Counted from the first letter of the stretch, positions 6,467 to 16,193 are shown. The stretch: DNA of 34,503 nt from JANOMH01 sp031422295 (GCA_031422295.1 JANOQM010000014.1:1-34503), one strand, 5' to 3'. The notes: generated by a model from the letters alone, not told the origin. Numbers and translations are program-made.

Positions 6467-9400
6467 TCACCCCTGCAACGACCTCACCCCCACATCCCCC
6501 TCTTCCCGTGCCTGCATCGCCAAAGCCGCCGCATGGCTTGCCGCCGCAGTCGTGAAATACGGGATCTTGTCGTACAGGGCGACCGCCCTGATATCCCGCG
6601 AGTCCTCAACGGCCTGCGCCCCTTCGGTGGTGTTCATCACAAGGGCGACATGACCGTCTTTCAGCCGGTCAACGATGGTCAAGCCGCCCTCGTAGACCTT
6701 GTTCACCACCTCGGCGGCCACACCATTGGCGTCCAACCAGCCAGCGGTGCCGCGTGTGGCGAGGATCGACATTCCCAAGGATATCAATATCTTCGACGCT
6801 TCCAGCATATCCGCCGTCTTGTCTGCATCGCGGATCGACATGAACACGTGGCCTTCAGTGGGCAGCACGGTGCCCGCCCCCATCTGCGCCTTGAGAAACG
6901 CGCGGGCGAATGACCGGTCCCAGCCCATGACCTCTCCGGTGGACCGCATTTCCGGGCCCAGGATCGTGTCCACGCCGGGGAAGCGGGCAAACGGCAGCAC
7001 GGCTTCTTTCACCGAAAACCACGGCATGTTGGGGTCGGCCAGCGTCATCGGGTCGGCATAGGGCAGCGGGGTGTCGTAGCTGACGTTTTCGTAAGCTGCA
7101 CGCAGCGGGAAATTGGTCAGCGGTTCGCCCGCCATGACCCTAGCTGCAATCGACGCAATGGCGGAATCCGTCGCCTTGGCGACAAAGGGCACGGTGCGGG
7201 ACGCGCGGGGGTTCACTTCGATCAGATACACCTCAGGCTCGCCTGCGGCATTGGGTTTGACCGCGAATTGAACATTCATCAGGCCGACAACGCCCAAAGC
7301 CAGCGCAAGTTGCCGCGTCTGTTCGCGGATAACCTGTTGAACGGCCTCGGGTAATGTATGCGGCGGCAGACAGCAGGCGCTATCGCCCGAATGGACCCCC
7401 GCCTCCTCAATATGCTGCATGATGCCCGCGACATGCACCCGCACGCCATCGCAGAGCGCATCGACGTCGACCTCAACCGCGCCGGAGAGATATGAATCCA
7501 GCAGCACCGGACTGTCGCCCGACACCACCACAGCCTCGCGGATATAGCGGTTCAGCTGGTCCATATCGCGGACAATCTCCATCGCGCGGCCACCCAACAC
7601 ATAGGACGGGCGAATAACCAGCGGGAAACCGATGCGTTCGGCAATTTCAACGGCCTGAGCTTGGGTGGATGCAATCCCGTTCACCGGCTGTTTCAGCCCG
7701 AGTTTCATCACCAATTGCTGAAATCGCTCGCGGTCTTCGGCCAGATCAATTGCATCCGGGGTTGTTCCAAGAATCGGAATTCCGGCCTTGTGCAAGGCAT
7801 CCGCCAATTTCAGCGGGGTCTGCCCGCCGAATTGGACAATAACCCCGTGCAATTCGCCATTCTCCCGTTCGACCCGCAGGATTTCCATCACATGCTCAAA
7901 CGTCAGCGGCTCAAAGTACAACCGATCTGACGTATCATAATCGGTCGATACAGTCTCTGGATTGCAATTGATCATAATAGTTTCATAACCCGCTGCGGTC
8001 AGGGCATAACAGGCGTGGCAGCAGCAATAATCAAATTCGATTCCCTGCCCAATTCTATTCGGCCCGCCACCCAGAATAACGATTTTCTTGCGTCCCGATG
8101 GCCGCGCCTCGCATTCCACCTCGCCCATAACGGGTGATTCATAGGTTGAATACATATACGGCGTCTGCGCCTCGAACTCGGCCCCGCAGGTGTCAATGCG
8201 TTTGAATACGGCGACCACGCCCAGCCGCTCCCGGGCGCGGCGGACTTGGCCCTCGTCCCGCCCAGTCAAAATTGCCAGACGGGCATCGGTGAAGCCCATC
8301 ATTTTTAACGCGCGCAGGCCGGGGGCCGTGACGGGCAGGCCGGATTTGCGAATATCGGCCTCGGCCACGATAATCTCGCGGATGCGGGCGAGAAACCAAG
8401 GGTCGAATTTAGTGGCGGCGAACAGGTCATCATCCGACAGCCCATGCCGCATCGCCTGGGCAATCGTGCGCATCCGGTCGGGGGTTTGGCGGGCCAGCGC
8501 TTTGGTAACCGCAGCCTTGTCGGGGGCGCCGGGAATATCAATTTCGTCAAACCCGGTCAGGCCGGTTTCGAGCGAGGCCAGCGCCTTTTGCATCGACTCG
8601 TGAATGGTCCGGCCAATCGCCATCACCTCGCCCACCGATTTCATCGCGGTGGACAGCAACGGCTCGGACCCGGCGAATTTCTCAAAGGCAAAGCGCGGGA
8701 TTTTGGTGACGACATAGTCAATGGTCGGCTCGAACGATGCGGGTGTGACTTTGGTAATGTCATTGTCCAACTCGTCCAGCGTATAGCCGACAGCCAGTTT
8801 CGCGGCGATCTTGGCAATCGGAAATCCGGTGGCTTTGGACGCCAAGGCCGAACTTCGGGATACGCGCGGGTTCATCTCGATTACCACCATCCGCCCATCG
8901 GCAGGATTAATCGCCCATTGCACGTTGGACCCGCCGGTTTCGACGCCAATTTCACGCAATACCGCAATGCTGCCGTTGCGCATGATTTGGTATTCTTTAT
9001 CCGTAAGGGTCAGCGCCGGGGCGACGGTGATGCTGTCCCCGGTATGCACTCCCATCGGATCGACGTTTTCAATCGAACAGACAATGATGCAATTGTCGGC
9101 GGTGTCGCGGACCACCTCCATCTCGAACTCTTTCCAGCCGAGCAGGGACTCATCGACGAGGATTTGCCCCACAGGCGAGGCATCCATCCCGGTGCGGCAG
9201 AAATGTTCATATTCCGCGCGGTTGTAGGCGACGCCGCCGCCGGTGCCGCCAAGGGTGAACGCCGGGCGGATGATCGCGGGCAGGCCGATCCCCTCCAGCG
9301 CGTCCAAAGCAATCACTAACCCGGCTTTGATGTCTTTTTTGCCGTTCGGCAGCTTTGGCGCGGTCACAATCACCGCTTTGGGATTTTCCAGCCCGATCCG

Positions 9401-9811
9401 GTCCATCGCCTCGCGGAACAGCTTGCGGTCCTCGGCCATTTCGATGGCCTCGCGCTTGGCCCCGATCATCTCGACGCCGAATTTGTCCAGCACGCCCATA
9501 TCCGCCAGCGCCAGCGCGGTGTTCAGCCCGGTTTGTCCGCCCATCGTGGGCAGCAGGGCGTCGGGGCGTTCAATCTCGATGATCTTGGCGACCATTTCGG
9601 GGGTGATCGGTTCGATATAGGTGGCATCGGCCAGACCGGGGTCGGTCATGATGGTGGCGGGGTTGGAGTTGACCAGAATGACCCGGTAGCCTTCTTCCCG
9701 CAAAGCCTTGCAGGCTTGCGCGCCGGAATAGTCGAACTCGCAGGCCTGCCCGATGATAATGGGGCCGGCACCGATAATCATGATGGATTTGATGTCGGTT
9801 CTTTTTGGCAT
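6467..9811 (-). CDS. carB: carbamoyl-phosphate synthase large subunit
   Basis: CarB makes carbamoyl phosphate from bicarbonate, ammonia supplied by CarA, and two ATP, for arginine and pyrimidine synthesis. The 1114-residue protein shows the two homologous ATP-grasp halves. The first starts MPKRTDIKSIMIIGAGPIII and the second has KKIVILGGGPNRIGQGIEFD. The C-terminal allosteric MGS-like domain includes SILATRGTAGWLDANG. ATG 9811 is chosen over the upstream TTG at 9823 because the protein then begins with the canonical MPKRTDI. CarA is not in the window, so the subunits are encoded apart. Its 3' end directly adjoins the AT-rich toxin-antitoxin-chaperone island. Confidence 0.98.
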   Translation of the reverse strand: MPKRTDIKSIMIIGAGPIIIGQACEFDYSGAQACKALREEGYRVILVNSNPATIMTDPGLADATYIEPITPEMVAKIIEIERPDALLPTMGGQTGLNTALALADMGVLDKFGVEMIGAKREAIEMAEDRKLFREAMDRIGLENPKAVIVTAPKLPNGKKDIKAGLVIALDALEGIGLPAIIRPAFTLGGTGGGVAYNRAEYEHFCRTGMDASPVGQILVDESLLGWKEFEMEVVRDTADNCIIVCSIENVDPMGVHTGDSITVAPALTLTDKEYQIMRNGSIAVLREIGVETGGSNVQWAINPADGRMVVIEMNPRVSRSSALASKATGFPIAKIAAKLAVGYTLDELDNDITKVTPASFEPTIDYVVTKIPRFAFEKFAGSEPLLSTAMKSVGEVMAIGRTIHESMQKALASLETGLTGFDEIDIPGAPDKAAVTKALARQTPDRMRTIAQAMRHGLSDDDLFAATKFDPWFLARIREIIVAEADIRKSGLPVTAPGLRALKMMGFTDARLAILTGRDEGQVRRARERLGVVAVFKRIDTCGAEFEAQTPYMYSTYESPVMGEVECEARPSGRKKIVILGGGPNRIGQGIEFDYCCCHACYALTAAGYETIMINCNPETVSTDYDTSDRLYFEPLTFEHVMEILRVERENGELHGVIVQFGGQTPLKLADALHKAGIPILGTTPDAIDLAEDRERFQQLVMKLGLKQPVNGIASTQAQAVEIAERIGFPLVIRPSYVLGGRAMEIVRDMDQLNRYIREAVVVSGDSPVLLDSYLSGAVEVDVDALCDGVRVHVAGIMQHIEEAGVHSGDSACCLPPHTLPEAVQQVIREQTRQLALALGVVGLMNVQFAVKPNAAGEPEVYLIEVNPRASRTVPFVAKATDSAIASIAARVMAGEPLTNFPLRAAYENVSYDTPLPYADPMTLADPNMPWFSVKEAVLPFARFPGVDTILGPEMRSTGEVMGWDRSFARAFLKAQMGAGTVLPTEGHVFMSIRDADKTADMLEASKILISLGMSILATRGTAGWLDANGVAAEVVNKVYEGGLTIVDRLKDGHVALVMNTTEGAQAVEDSRDIRAVALYDKIPYFTTAAASHAAALAMQAREEGDVGVRSLQG

Positions 9812-9906
9812 TGTGGCCCCCAAAAAACAGCGCCCGGCAGCGCAAAACTTTCGGGGTTATAGCTATGCGCGACCTAGGCGCAAGGGGCCAGACGTGGCGC
9901 AAATAC

Positions 9907-9937
9907 AAAAAGCGGCAGGGTATCCCCCCGCCGCTTT
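9907..9937 (-). terminator. intrinsic terminator after the APC permease gene
   Basis: AAAGCGGC at 9909-9916 pairs with GCCGCTTT at 9930-9937, extended by GGG/CCC pairs around a TAT loop. On the minus strand the stem is followed by five T residues. It lies 21 bases after the permease stop and isolates carB transcription. Confidence 0.8.
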
Positions 9938-9957
9938 GTGTCAGACGTTAGTCGTTG

Positions 9958-11517
9958 TCAGACGCTTTGGCCGACGGCCTTTTCTGCCGCCGCAATCGCA
10001 GCCGCGCGCTTGGCCACCTGATCACCGACAGGGGGGCCCTGAAAACGGCGGTTTTCCGACGCGAACCAGACCACGATCAGTGCTGCGATAAAGCCAAGCA
10101 CGATCCACAAGACGCGGTCATTTGGCGGTTGGATGGCGATATAAAAGATGATGACCATTCCGACCATCGCCAGGCCCGAGACCAGCTTGTACAGACCACC
10201 CGACATCGCCCAAGGGCCGGGAGTTGGCCATTTCGACGTGCCATAGGCCAACATGCCGCACAGCAACGGGATGGCAAAGGACAAGAACAGGAAGACCAGC
10301 GTCGAATTAACCACGATGGTATAGATGTTCAGCCCATCGACCACGATGAACTGTGCTGCAAACACGTACAGTATTTGCAGAACAGCGGCGGTCCAGATTG
10401 CAACGACCGGAGTTCTGTATTTCGGCGAAACCGAAGCCAGCTCTTTGGATCCGACCGGCAAGCCGCCATCGCGCGAAAACGCAAACAGCATCCGGCTGGC
10501 GCTGGTGACAGTGGCAAGTCCGCACAGAAGTTGGGCCACCAGAATTGCCGCATATAGAACGGTTTTCAGACCGGACGGCATGATCGCATTCATGGTTTCA
10601 AAGAACATGGTCCAGCCCTGACCCGCTGCAACAGCCAGATCCGGGATGGCCAACGTGATCGAACAGATCATCACCCAACCGATAAGAGAGGCCCAAAGCG
10701 TTGCCGATACAATGGACCGGGGCACAGATTGCGCGGCCTTGACGGTTTCTTCGGATGTATGCGCCGAGGCGTCATAACCGGTGATCGTATAAACCGGCAG
10801 CAGCAGGCACAGCAGGAAAAGATAGCCCATATTGGTCGATGCCGGGAAAACATTGCCCCCTGCCTCGCCCGAAAAGTTGGTAAATGTCCACAGCCGCGAC
10901 ACATCCAGTGCGGGCGCAAACCACAGGCAGGCGACGATCAACACCGCAGTTGCGATAATGATGATATAGCCCGAAAGGTCGGTCAGCGTGGCCGTGACCT
11001 TGATCCCCAGATGGTTGAACAGCGCCTGCACAACGCTCACCACAGCCACAAACGCAACAATCTGCCCGGCTGTTGATCCGTCAAACCCGATCAGCGGCCC
11101 GAACGTGCCGGCAAAGAAGTATGCCGTGCCGATGTTGATCGCCCCCAACACGGTGATCAGCCCCAGCAGGTTCAGCCAGGCGGTCAGCCAGCCCCAGAAC
11201 CGTCCACCCAGGATCGACGCCCAGTGATACAGGCCCCCTGCGGTCGGAAAGGCGCTAGCGATCTGCGCCATGGCCAGCGCGAACATGCCCGAAATCAGGC
11301 AGCCGACAATCCAGCCGATCCCTGCGCCTGCGCCACCGACCGAACTGATGGCTTGCGCAAACGAGTTGATCCCGCCGGACAGTATGCAGATGATCGAAAA
11401 CGAAATCGCGAAGTTCGAGAATTTGGACATGCTGCGCGACAGTTCCTGCGCATAGCCCATGCCGTGCAGGATTTTGATATCCTCGCTCCGGTCTTTGTCG
11501 GAATAGTTGTCTGCCAT
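9958..11517 (-). CDS. APC-family amino acid permease
   Basis: An inner-membrane transporter of the amino acid-polyamine-organocation superfamily, 519 residues, with about 12 hydrophobic segments starting near residue 35. Typical early sequence is SMSKFSNFAISFSIICILSGG with the unwound-helix glycines, followed by GGLYHWAS in helix 3 and GYDASAHTSEETVKAAQSVPRSI in the helix 6-7 region. This matches the amino acid/choline transporter subfamily (fungal UGA4-like GABA permeases and bacterial homologues). GABA or another amino acid is therefore a plausible substrate, unproven. ATG 11517 starts MADNYSDKDRSEDIKIL; the open frame upstream lacks similarity. A GGGAACGGGGG stretch precedes it. A 16-base palindrome about 100 bases upstream may be an operator. 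Confidence 0.9.
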   Translation of the reverse strand: MADNYSDKDRSEDIKILHGMGYAQELSRSMSKFSNFAISFSIICILSGGINSFAQAISSVGGAGAGIGWIVGCLISGMFALAMAQIASAFPTAGGLYHWASILGGRFWGWLTAWLNLLGLITVLGAINIGTAYFFAGTFGPLIGFDGSTAGQIVAFVAVVSVVQALFNHLGIKVTATLTDLSGYIIIIATAVLIVACLWFAPALDVSRLWTFTNFSGEAGGNVFPASTNMGYLFLLCLLLPVYTITGYDASAHTSEETVKAAQSVPRSIVSATLWASLIGWVMICSITLAIPDLAVAAGQGWTMFFETMNAIMPSGLKTVLYAAILVAQLLCGLATVTSASRMLFAFSRDGGLPVGSKELASVSPKYRTPVVAIWTAAVLQILYVFAAQFIVVDGLNIYTIVVNSTLVFLFLSFAIPLLCGMLAYGTSKWPTPGPWAMSGGLYKLVSGLAMVGMVIIFYIAIQPPNDRVLWIVLGFIAALIVVWFASENRRFQGPPVGDQVAKRAAAIAAAEKAVGQSV

Positions 11518-11617
11518 TGTATGGCCCCCGTTCCCTATTGTTAGCGGGCCTTTTGGTCCGGCCCTGCGCCATTTCAACGCCTGCAAAACCGTTACGGCAA
11601 GGGGGCATGCGAAAATT

Positions 11618-11633
11618 TTGACCAATTGTTCAA
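11618..11633. promoter_or_regulatory. palindrome upstream of the permease gene, candidate operator
   Basis: TTGACCAATTGTTCAA is a 16-base palindrome with one mismatched pair, in an AT-rich patch about 100 bases before the permease ATG (minus strand). Position and symmetry suggest binding by a dimeric repressor or activator. No regulator gene is adjacent, and the cognate family is unknown. Confidence 0.4.
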
Positions 11634-11721
11634 TATTTTTGCCAGTGAATCGGCAGACTTGTCGCGTTTTTCCCTGAGACATCGCTACCAACGGTCTGAA
11701 ACCCCCGCTATGCGCCGCCTC

Positions 11722-12270
11722 TTACCCTGTGCCAGTCATCATGCTTTCGCCGACCCCATCCAGCCCCATCAACACGCCAAACACCCGCAGGTCCGGGTGT
11801 TTCTCGCTGACCTGCCGGGTGAATTCCTGCATGTGTTCGCGGTGGGCCGCTGTTTCCTTTTCGGGGGTATCGACAGCCTCGGCGGTCAGTGCAAGCCGAT
11901 AGGCACCACAATCGCGGTGATCGATCACGATCACTTCGGTAATCCCGTGCAAGTCCTTGGCGACCTGCAAATGCTGCCAGAACGTCGCATGCCAATCGGC
12001 AAAGGCGGGATGCACCACCCCCAACGAGGCCCCCGCCAGCACCACATGGTCATAATTGTCGTGATAATCATGCGCCGCCATAAAGGTGATCAGGTCATCA
12101 ACCAGCCGGTAGTCCATGCAGGACAGCATCAGTGCCCGGGCCACACCATTGGCCCGCGCCGGGCCAATTCCCGACACTATTGCCGCCCCCGCCCCCAGAC
12201 TGGCCAGCCGGACAAACCCACGCCTGCTGATCCACACAGCCACGTTGCACGCACTATCTGTCTCACACAT
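11722..12270 (-). CDS. carbonic anhydrase-like protein with Tat signal
   Basis: A 182-residue protein with a twin-arginine signal (SRRGFVRLASLGAGAA, residues 15-30), so probably exported folded to the periplasm. The mature part carries the beta-carbonic anhydrase signature. Cys51 with the Asp53-Arg55 dyad (CMDYR) and His118/Cys121 (DHRDCGAY) form the usual C-H-C zinc site. The enzyme would interconvert CO2 and bicarbonate, but the protein is shorter than classical beta enzymes, so activity is uncertain. ATG 12270 is the natural start since the Tat motif follows at the expected distance. It is divergent from pabB; its stop is about 200 bases from the permease start on the same strand, so co-transcription is possible. 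Confidence 0.82.
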   Translation of the reverse strand: MCETDSACNVAVWISRRGFVRLASLGAGAAIVSGIGPARANGVARALMLSCMDYRLVDDLITFMAAHDYHDNYDHVVLAGASLGVVHPAFADWHATFWQHLQVAKDLHGITEVIVIDHRDCGAYRLALTAEAVDTPEKETAAHREHMQEFTRQVSEKHPDLRVFGVLMGLDGVGESMMTGTG

Positions 12271-12416
12271 ATCTGCATTGCCTTTCAGCGGACTTCATAT
12301 CCTCGTTTTGTCATGATGGTGATGAAAGAACCGCTAACTTGCGCGGTTCTGCCGTTTCCAACCTGTCAAACCGTGGCCCGAGGGCCTATGCCGGGGTAAC
12401 TAGGCGGGGGCGGAAT

Positions 12417-13532
12417 ATGCGGATCAGGTTTGATCGGGGACCATCGGGACAGGCGGCTTGGTTTGATGCGCCGCTGGGGTTGATCCGGGCCGATAGCCCG
12501 TCCGAAGTTCCTGCTGTATTGGACGCGATGGATGCCGCCCGCGCCGCCGGGTATTGGCTGGCCGGATTTGCATCCTATGAATTGGGCTATGTGCTAGAGC
12601 CGAAACTGAACGCGCTGATGCCCGGCCAACGCCGTCTCCCGCTGATCCTGTTCGGGGTCTTTTCCGCCCCACAAGACGCCCCGACTTTGCCCACCGGACC
12701 AGCCAGCCTTGGGCCATTCACACCCGACTGGACTGCCGCAGATTATACCCAAGCCTTTGCCAAAGCACATGATTTCATCGGCGCCGGTGATATTTATCAA
12801 ACCAATCTGACCTTCGCACTAAGTGCTGCCAGCACCGGCGATCCTTTCGCTATCTATGCCGGTCTGTCCAAGGGGCAGCCCGTCGGGCATGGGTCGATCC
12901 TGCTGCAGGACGGGCTGCCGGCGATCCTGTCCCGCTCGCCCGAGTTGTTTTTCCGGACCGATGCGCAGGGCAAAATCCAGACCCGCCCGATGAAAGGCAC
13001 CCAACCGCGCAGCAATGATCCGGTTGAGGATTCGCAGCTGAAGATTTTCCTACAAAACGACCCCAAAAACCGGGCTGAAAACCTGATGATCGTGGACCTG
13101 TTGCGCAATGATCTGTCGCGCATCTGTAAGGTTTCGTCGATAAAAGTGCCAGAACTTTACCGGGTCGAAACCTATGCCACGGTGCATCAGATGACCTCGT
13201 TGATCGAGGGGCAATTGCTGCCCCATATCACCCTTGCCGACACATTTCGCGCTCTGTTCCCCTGCGGATCGGTCACCGGCGCGCCCAAGGTTCGAGCGAT
13301 GCAGATCATCCACGCATTGGAACAGCGGCCCCGCGACATCTATTGCGGGTCGATCGGTTGGGCGGCCCCGGACGGGCGGGCGAATTTTAATGTGGCAATC
13401 CGCACCATCCTGATTGAAAACAACCGGGCCGACCTCAGCGTTGGGGGCGGTGTGGTCTGGGATAGCACAGCCACATCAGAATATGAGGAGGCGCTTTGGA
13501 AAACCCGCTTCGCCCATCCGTTTCAGACCTGA
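12417..13532 (+). CDS. pabB: aminodeoxychorismate synthase component I
   Basis: PabB converts chorismate with ammonia or glutamine-derived amide to 4-amino-4-deoxychorismate for folate synthesis. The 371-residue product covers the chorismate-binding domain, with GDIYQTNLTF, SRSPELFF, RPMKGTQPR, VDLLRNDLSRI and CGSVTGAPKVRAMQI in order, the last being the substrate-binding region. The N-terminal subdomain is short, as in alphaproteobacterial forms. ATG 12417 (MRIRFDRGPSG) is preferred over the upstream in-frame start at 12339, which would add an unconserved arginine-rich leader. The last 37 bases overlap pabC, consistent with coupled expression. Confidence 0.93.
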   Translation: MRIRFDRGPSGQAAWFDAPLGLIRADSPSEVPAVLDAMDAARAAGYWLAGFASYELGYVLEPKLNALMPGQRRLPLILFGVFSAPQDAPTLPTGPASLGPFTPDWTAADYTQAFAKAHDFIGAGDIYQTNLTFALSAASTGDPFAIYAGLSKGQPVGHGSILLQDGLPAILSRSPELFFRTDAQGKIQTRPMKGTQPRSNDPVEDSQLKIFLQNDPKNRAENLMIVDLLRNDLSRICKVSSIKVPELYRVETYATVHQMTSLIEGQLLPHITLADTFRALFPCGSVTGAPKVRAMQIIHALEQRPRDIYCGSIGWAAPDGRANFNVAIRTILIENNRADLSVGGGVVWDSTATSEYEEALWKTRFAHPFQT

Positions 13533-14155
13533 GTGTTCCGGACGGACTGGAAATCATCGAAACCTTGGGTTGGCATCCGGACGAGGGAATGCGCCATGCG
13601 GCCCTGCACATCGCCCGGATGGACCGGACCGCCGCCGCGTTGGGGTTTCGGTTTGACCCGGCCATTGCCGCCACTTTGTTGGCCGGTGTTGCCAGCCTGA
13701 TGCCTTTGCGCTGCCGGATGACCCTGACCAAAGGCGGGTTGACCCTGACCACCGCAACCCAGCCGCCAAACCCGCCCGTGTGGCGGGTCGGAGTTGCCAG
13801 CGAACACCTGTCGTCGGCTGACCCGTGGCTGCGTCACAAAACCAGCAACCGGGCGATTTACACCAATGCCCGGGCAAATTTGCCCGCTGGGCTGGACGAA
13901 TTGATTTTTCTGAACGAACGGGACGAGGTTTGCGAAGGCACGATTACCAGTCTGTTTGCAACCCTGCCGGACGGGACCCGCGTCACGCCGCCCCTGACCA
14001 GCGGCCTGCTGCCGGGTATCCTGCGCCAGACCCTGCTGGCCCAAGGATATGTCGAACAGGTGCTGACCCTTGCCGACCTGCGCCACGCGGCGGCAATCCA
14101 CATGGGCAATGCCTTGCGTGGTCTGATCCCGGTGGAAATCGTGGGGCTTACTTGA
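13496..14155 (+). CDS. pabC: aminodeoxychorismate lyase (class IV aminotransferase family)
   Basis: PabC is a PLP enzyme that splits 4-amino-4-deoxychorismate to 4-aminobenzoate and pyruvate. The 219-residue product shows the class IV fold: IETLGWHPDEGMRHAALHIARMDRTAAALGF at the start, the PLP lysine in HKTSNRAIY, then LNERDEVCEGTITSLF and LTSGLLPGILRQTLL. The start TTG 13496 lies inside pabB with GAGGAGG 4 bases upstream; the MENPLRP beginning resembles homologues I recall. Its position directly after pabB supports the lyase over a branched-chain aminotransferase. Confidence 0.9.
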   Translation: MENPLRPSVSDLSVPDGLEIIETLGWHPDEGMRHAALHIARMDRTAAALGFRFDPAIAATLLAGVASLMPLRCRMTLTKGGLTLTTATQPPNPPVWRVGVASEHLSSADPWLRHKTSNRAIYTNARANLPAGLDELIFLNERDEVCEGTITSLFATLPDGTRVTPPLTSGLLPGILRQTLLAQGYVEQVLTLADLRHAAAIHMGNALRGLIPVEIVGLT

Positions 14156-14207
14156 CATCGCAGGGGCAACGCGGTGTATCGGCGCAAAGCCGTAAAGAGA
14201 GATCATC

Positions 14208-16193
14208 ATGCACGCCTACCGCACCCATACCTGCGCCGCCCTGACATCTGCCAACGTGGGCGAAACCGTCCGCCTGTCCGGCTGGGTGCATCGCGTCCGC
14301 GACCACGGCGGCATCCTGTTCATTGATTTGCGCGACCATTACGGGATCACCCAGGTGCTGTGCGACTCCGACAGCCCGGCCTTTGCCGAACTTGACAAGG
14401 CCCGGTCCGAATGGTGCATCCGGATTGATGGCGAGGTGAAATCCCGGTCTGCCGCCTTGGTCAATCCCAAACTGCCGACGGGCGAGATCGAGGTTTATGT
14501 CCGTTCGGTTGAGGTGCTCGGCGCGTCCGCTGAACTGCCGCTGCAAGTGTTCGGGGATCAGGAATATCCTGAGGAAACAAGGCTACGCTACCGCTACCTC
14601 GACCTGCGGCGTGAGGCAATGCAGTCCAATATGAAACTACGCTCGGATGTCGTGCGCTCGATGCGGCAGCGGATGTGGGATCAGGGCTTTCGCGAATACC
14701 AGACGCCGATCATCACCGCATCCTCGCCCGAAGGGGCACGGGATTTTCTGGTGCCGTCGCGCATCCACCCCGGCAAATTCTACGCCCTGCCGCAAGCGCC
14801 GCAGCAGTTCAAGCAATTGCTGATGGTGTCGGGGTTCGATAAATATTTCCAGATCGCCCCCTGTTTCCGCGACGAAGACCCCCGCGCAGATCGGTCCCCT
14901 ACTGACTTCTATCAGTTGGACCTCGAGATGAGCTTTGTCACCCAGCAGGACGTGTTCGACACGGTGCAGCCGGCGATCACCGGGATTTTCGAGGAATTCG
15001 GCGGCGGCAAGACTGTCGACCAGACCTGGGAACAGATCAGCTACCGCGACGCCGCCCTGTGGTATGGCACCGACAAACCCGACCTGCGCAACCCGATCCG
15101 GATGCAGGTGGTCAGCGAGCATTTCGCCGGCTCTGGCTTTGCGATTTTCGCCAACCTGCTGGAACAGCCGGGTAACGAAGTGCGGGCCATTCCTGCGCCG
15201 GGTGGCGGGTCGCGCAAGTTCTGCGACCGGATGAACGCCTTCGCCCAGAAAGAGGGGCTGCCGGGGATGGGGTATATTTTCTGGCGCGAGATCAAAAACG
15301 AAGAGTATTATCCACAGGTTCTGGACGAAATTGAGAACTGGATAACAGCCAAAGCAGTCGACGAAGAATTGAAGCAGATTTTTGTTTCGAGGAATCATGT
15401 TAAATCCGCTGATTTGTTAGAAAAAATTTGTGTCCTAATCAAGCAGGGCGACCCACTTGACCTTATTCAGGCGCGCACGCTGGCCCAAGGAACTTACGGC
15501 AAAGAACTAATAGTGGAGGCCGCTGGCCCTCTAGCCAAGAACATCGGCCCCGAACGCACCGAAGCCATCCGCCAACAGCTTGGCCTCGGCCTTGGCGACG
15601 CTGCCTTCTTCCTCGGCGGCAAACCCTCGGCCTTCGAGAAAATCGCAGGCCGCGCCCGGACCGTCATTGGCGAGGAGTTGAAACTCACCGACCTCAACCG
15701 CTTCGCCTTTGCATGGATCGTCGATTTCCCGATCTATCAGGCGGCAGAGGGTGGGGGCTATGAGTTTGAACATAACCCGTTTTCCATGCCCCAAGGCGGG
15801 ATGGACGCCTTACTTGGCGACCCGCTGGACGTGCGCGGTTACCAATACGACCTCGCCTGTAACGGCTATGAACTGGTCAGCGGCGCGATCCGTAACCACA
15901 CCCCCGAGATCATGTTCAAGGCCTTTGAACTCGCCGGTTACGGCGAAGACGAAGTGCGCAAGCGCTTCGGCGGCATGGTCAATGCGTTCCAATATGGCGC
16001 GCCGCCGCATGGCGGCTGTGCGGCGGGGATTGACCGGATCGTCATGCTGCTGGCCGACGAGCAGAACATCCGCGAGGTGATCCTGTTCCCGATGAACCAG
16101 CGGGCCGAAGATGTGATGATGGGCGCACCATCCGAGCCGCAGAACGAGCAACTGCGCGAGTTGCGGCTGCGGGTAATCCCGCCGGATCAATGA
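14208..16193 (+). CDS. aspS: aspartyl-tRNA synthetase with an in-frame insertion
   Basis: AspRS charges tRNA-Asp. The N-terminal anticodon-binding OB fold begins near VRLSGWVHRVRDHGG. Class II motif 2 is FRDEDPRADRSPTDFYQLD (about residues 220-238) and motif 3 is GIDRIVMLLAD near 607. The 661-residue length exceeds the usual 590-600. The excess lies between GMGYIFWR (ends at residue 360) and EAAGPLAKNIG (starts at 437), where relatives have only about 6 residues. The inserted 228 bases (15288-15515) are about 43% GC by hand count and remain fully open in frame. It sits in the bacterial GAD insertion domain, away from the catalytic motifs, so the enzyme is probably functional. ATG 14208 is preceded by AAAGAGA. 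Confidence 0.96.
   Translation: MHAYRTHTCAALTSANVGETVRLSGWVHRVRDHGGILFIDLRDHYGITQVLCDSDSPAFAELDKARSEWCIRIDGEVKSRSAALVNPKLPTGEIEVYVRSVEVLGASAELPLQVFGDQEYPEETRLRYRYLDLRREAMQSNMKLRSDVVRSMRQRMWDQGFREYQTPIITASSPEGARDFLVPSRIHPGKFYALPQAPQQFKQLLMVSGFDKYFQIAPCFRDEDPRADRSPTDFYQLDLEMSFVTQQDVFDTVQPAITGIFEEFGGGKTVDQTWEQISYRDAALWYGTDKPDLRNPIRMQVVSEHFAGSGFAIFANLLEQPGNEVRAIPAPGGGSRKFCDRMNAFAQKEGLPGMGYIFWREIKNEEYYPQVLDEIENWITAKAVDEELKQIFVSRNHVKSADLLEKICVLIKQGDPLDLIQARTLAQGTYGKELIVEAAGPLAKNIGPERTEAIRQQLGLGLGDAAFFLGGKPSAFEKIAGRARTVIGEELKLTDLNRFAFAWIVDFPIYQAAEGGGYEFEHNPFSMPQGGMDALLGDPLDVRGYQYDLACNGYELVSGAIRNHTPEIMFKAFELAGYGEDEVRKRFGGMVNAFQYGAPPHGGCAAGIDRIVMLLADEQNIREVILFPMNQRAEDVMMGAPSEPQNEQLRELRLRVIPPDQ

Noticed and set aside
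8444..9319. Plus-strand open frame of 291 codons
   Set aside because: Antisense to carB, which is unmistakable; composition is that of a shadow frame.
14637..15398. Minus-strand open frame of 253 codons
   Set aside because: Antisense to the conserved part of aspS; no recognisable domain.
15288..15515. Intein or intron inside aspS
   Set aside because: The segment is only 228 bases, is fully open in frame, and shows no Cys/Ser start, His-Asn end or intron structure; a translated insertion fits better.
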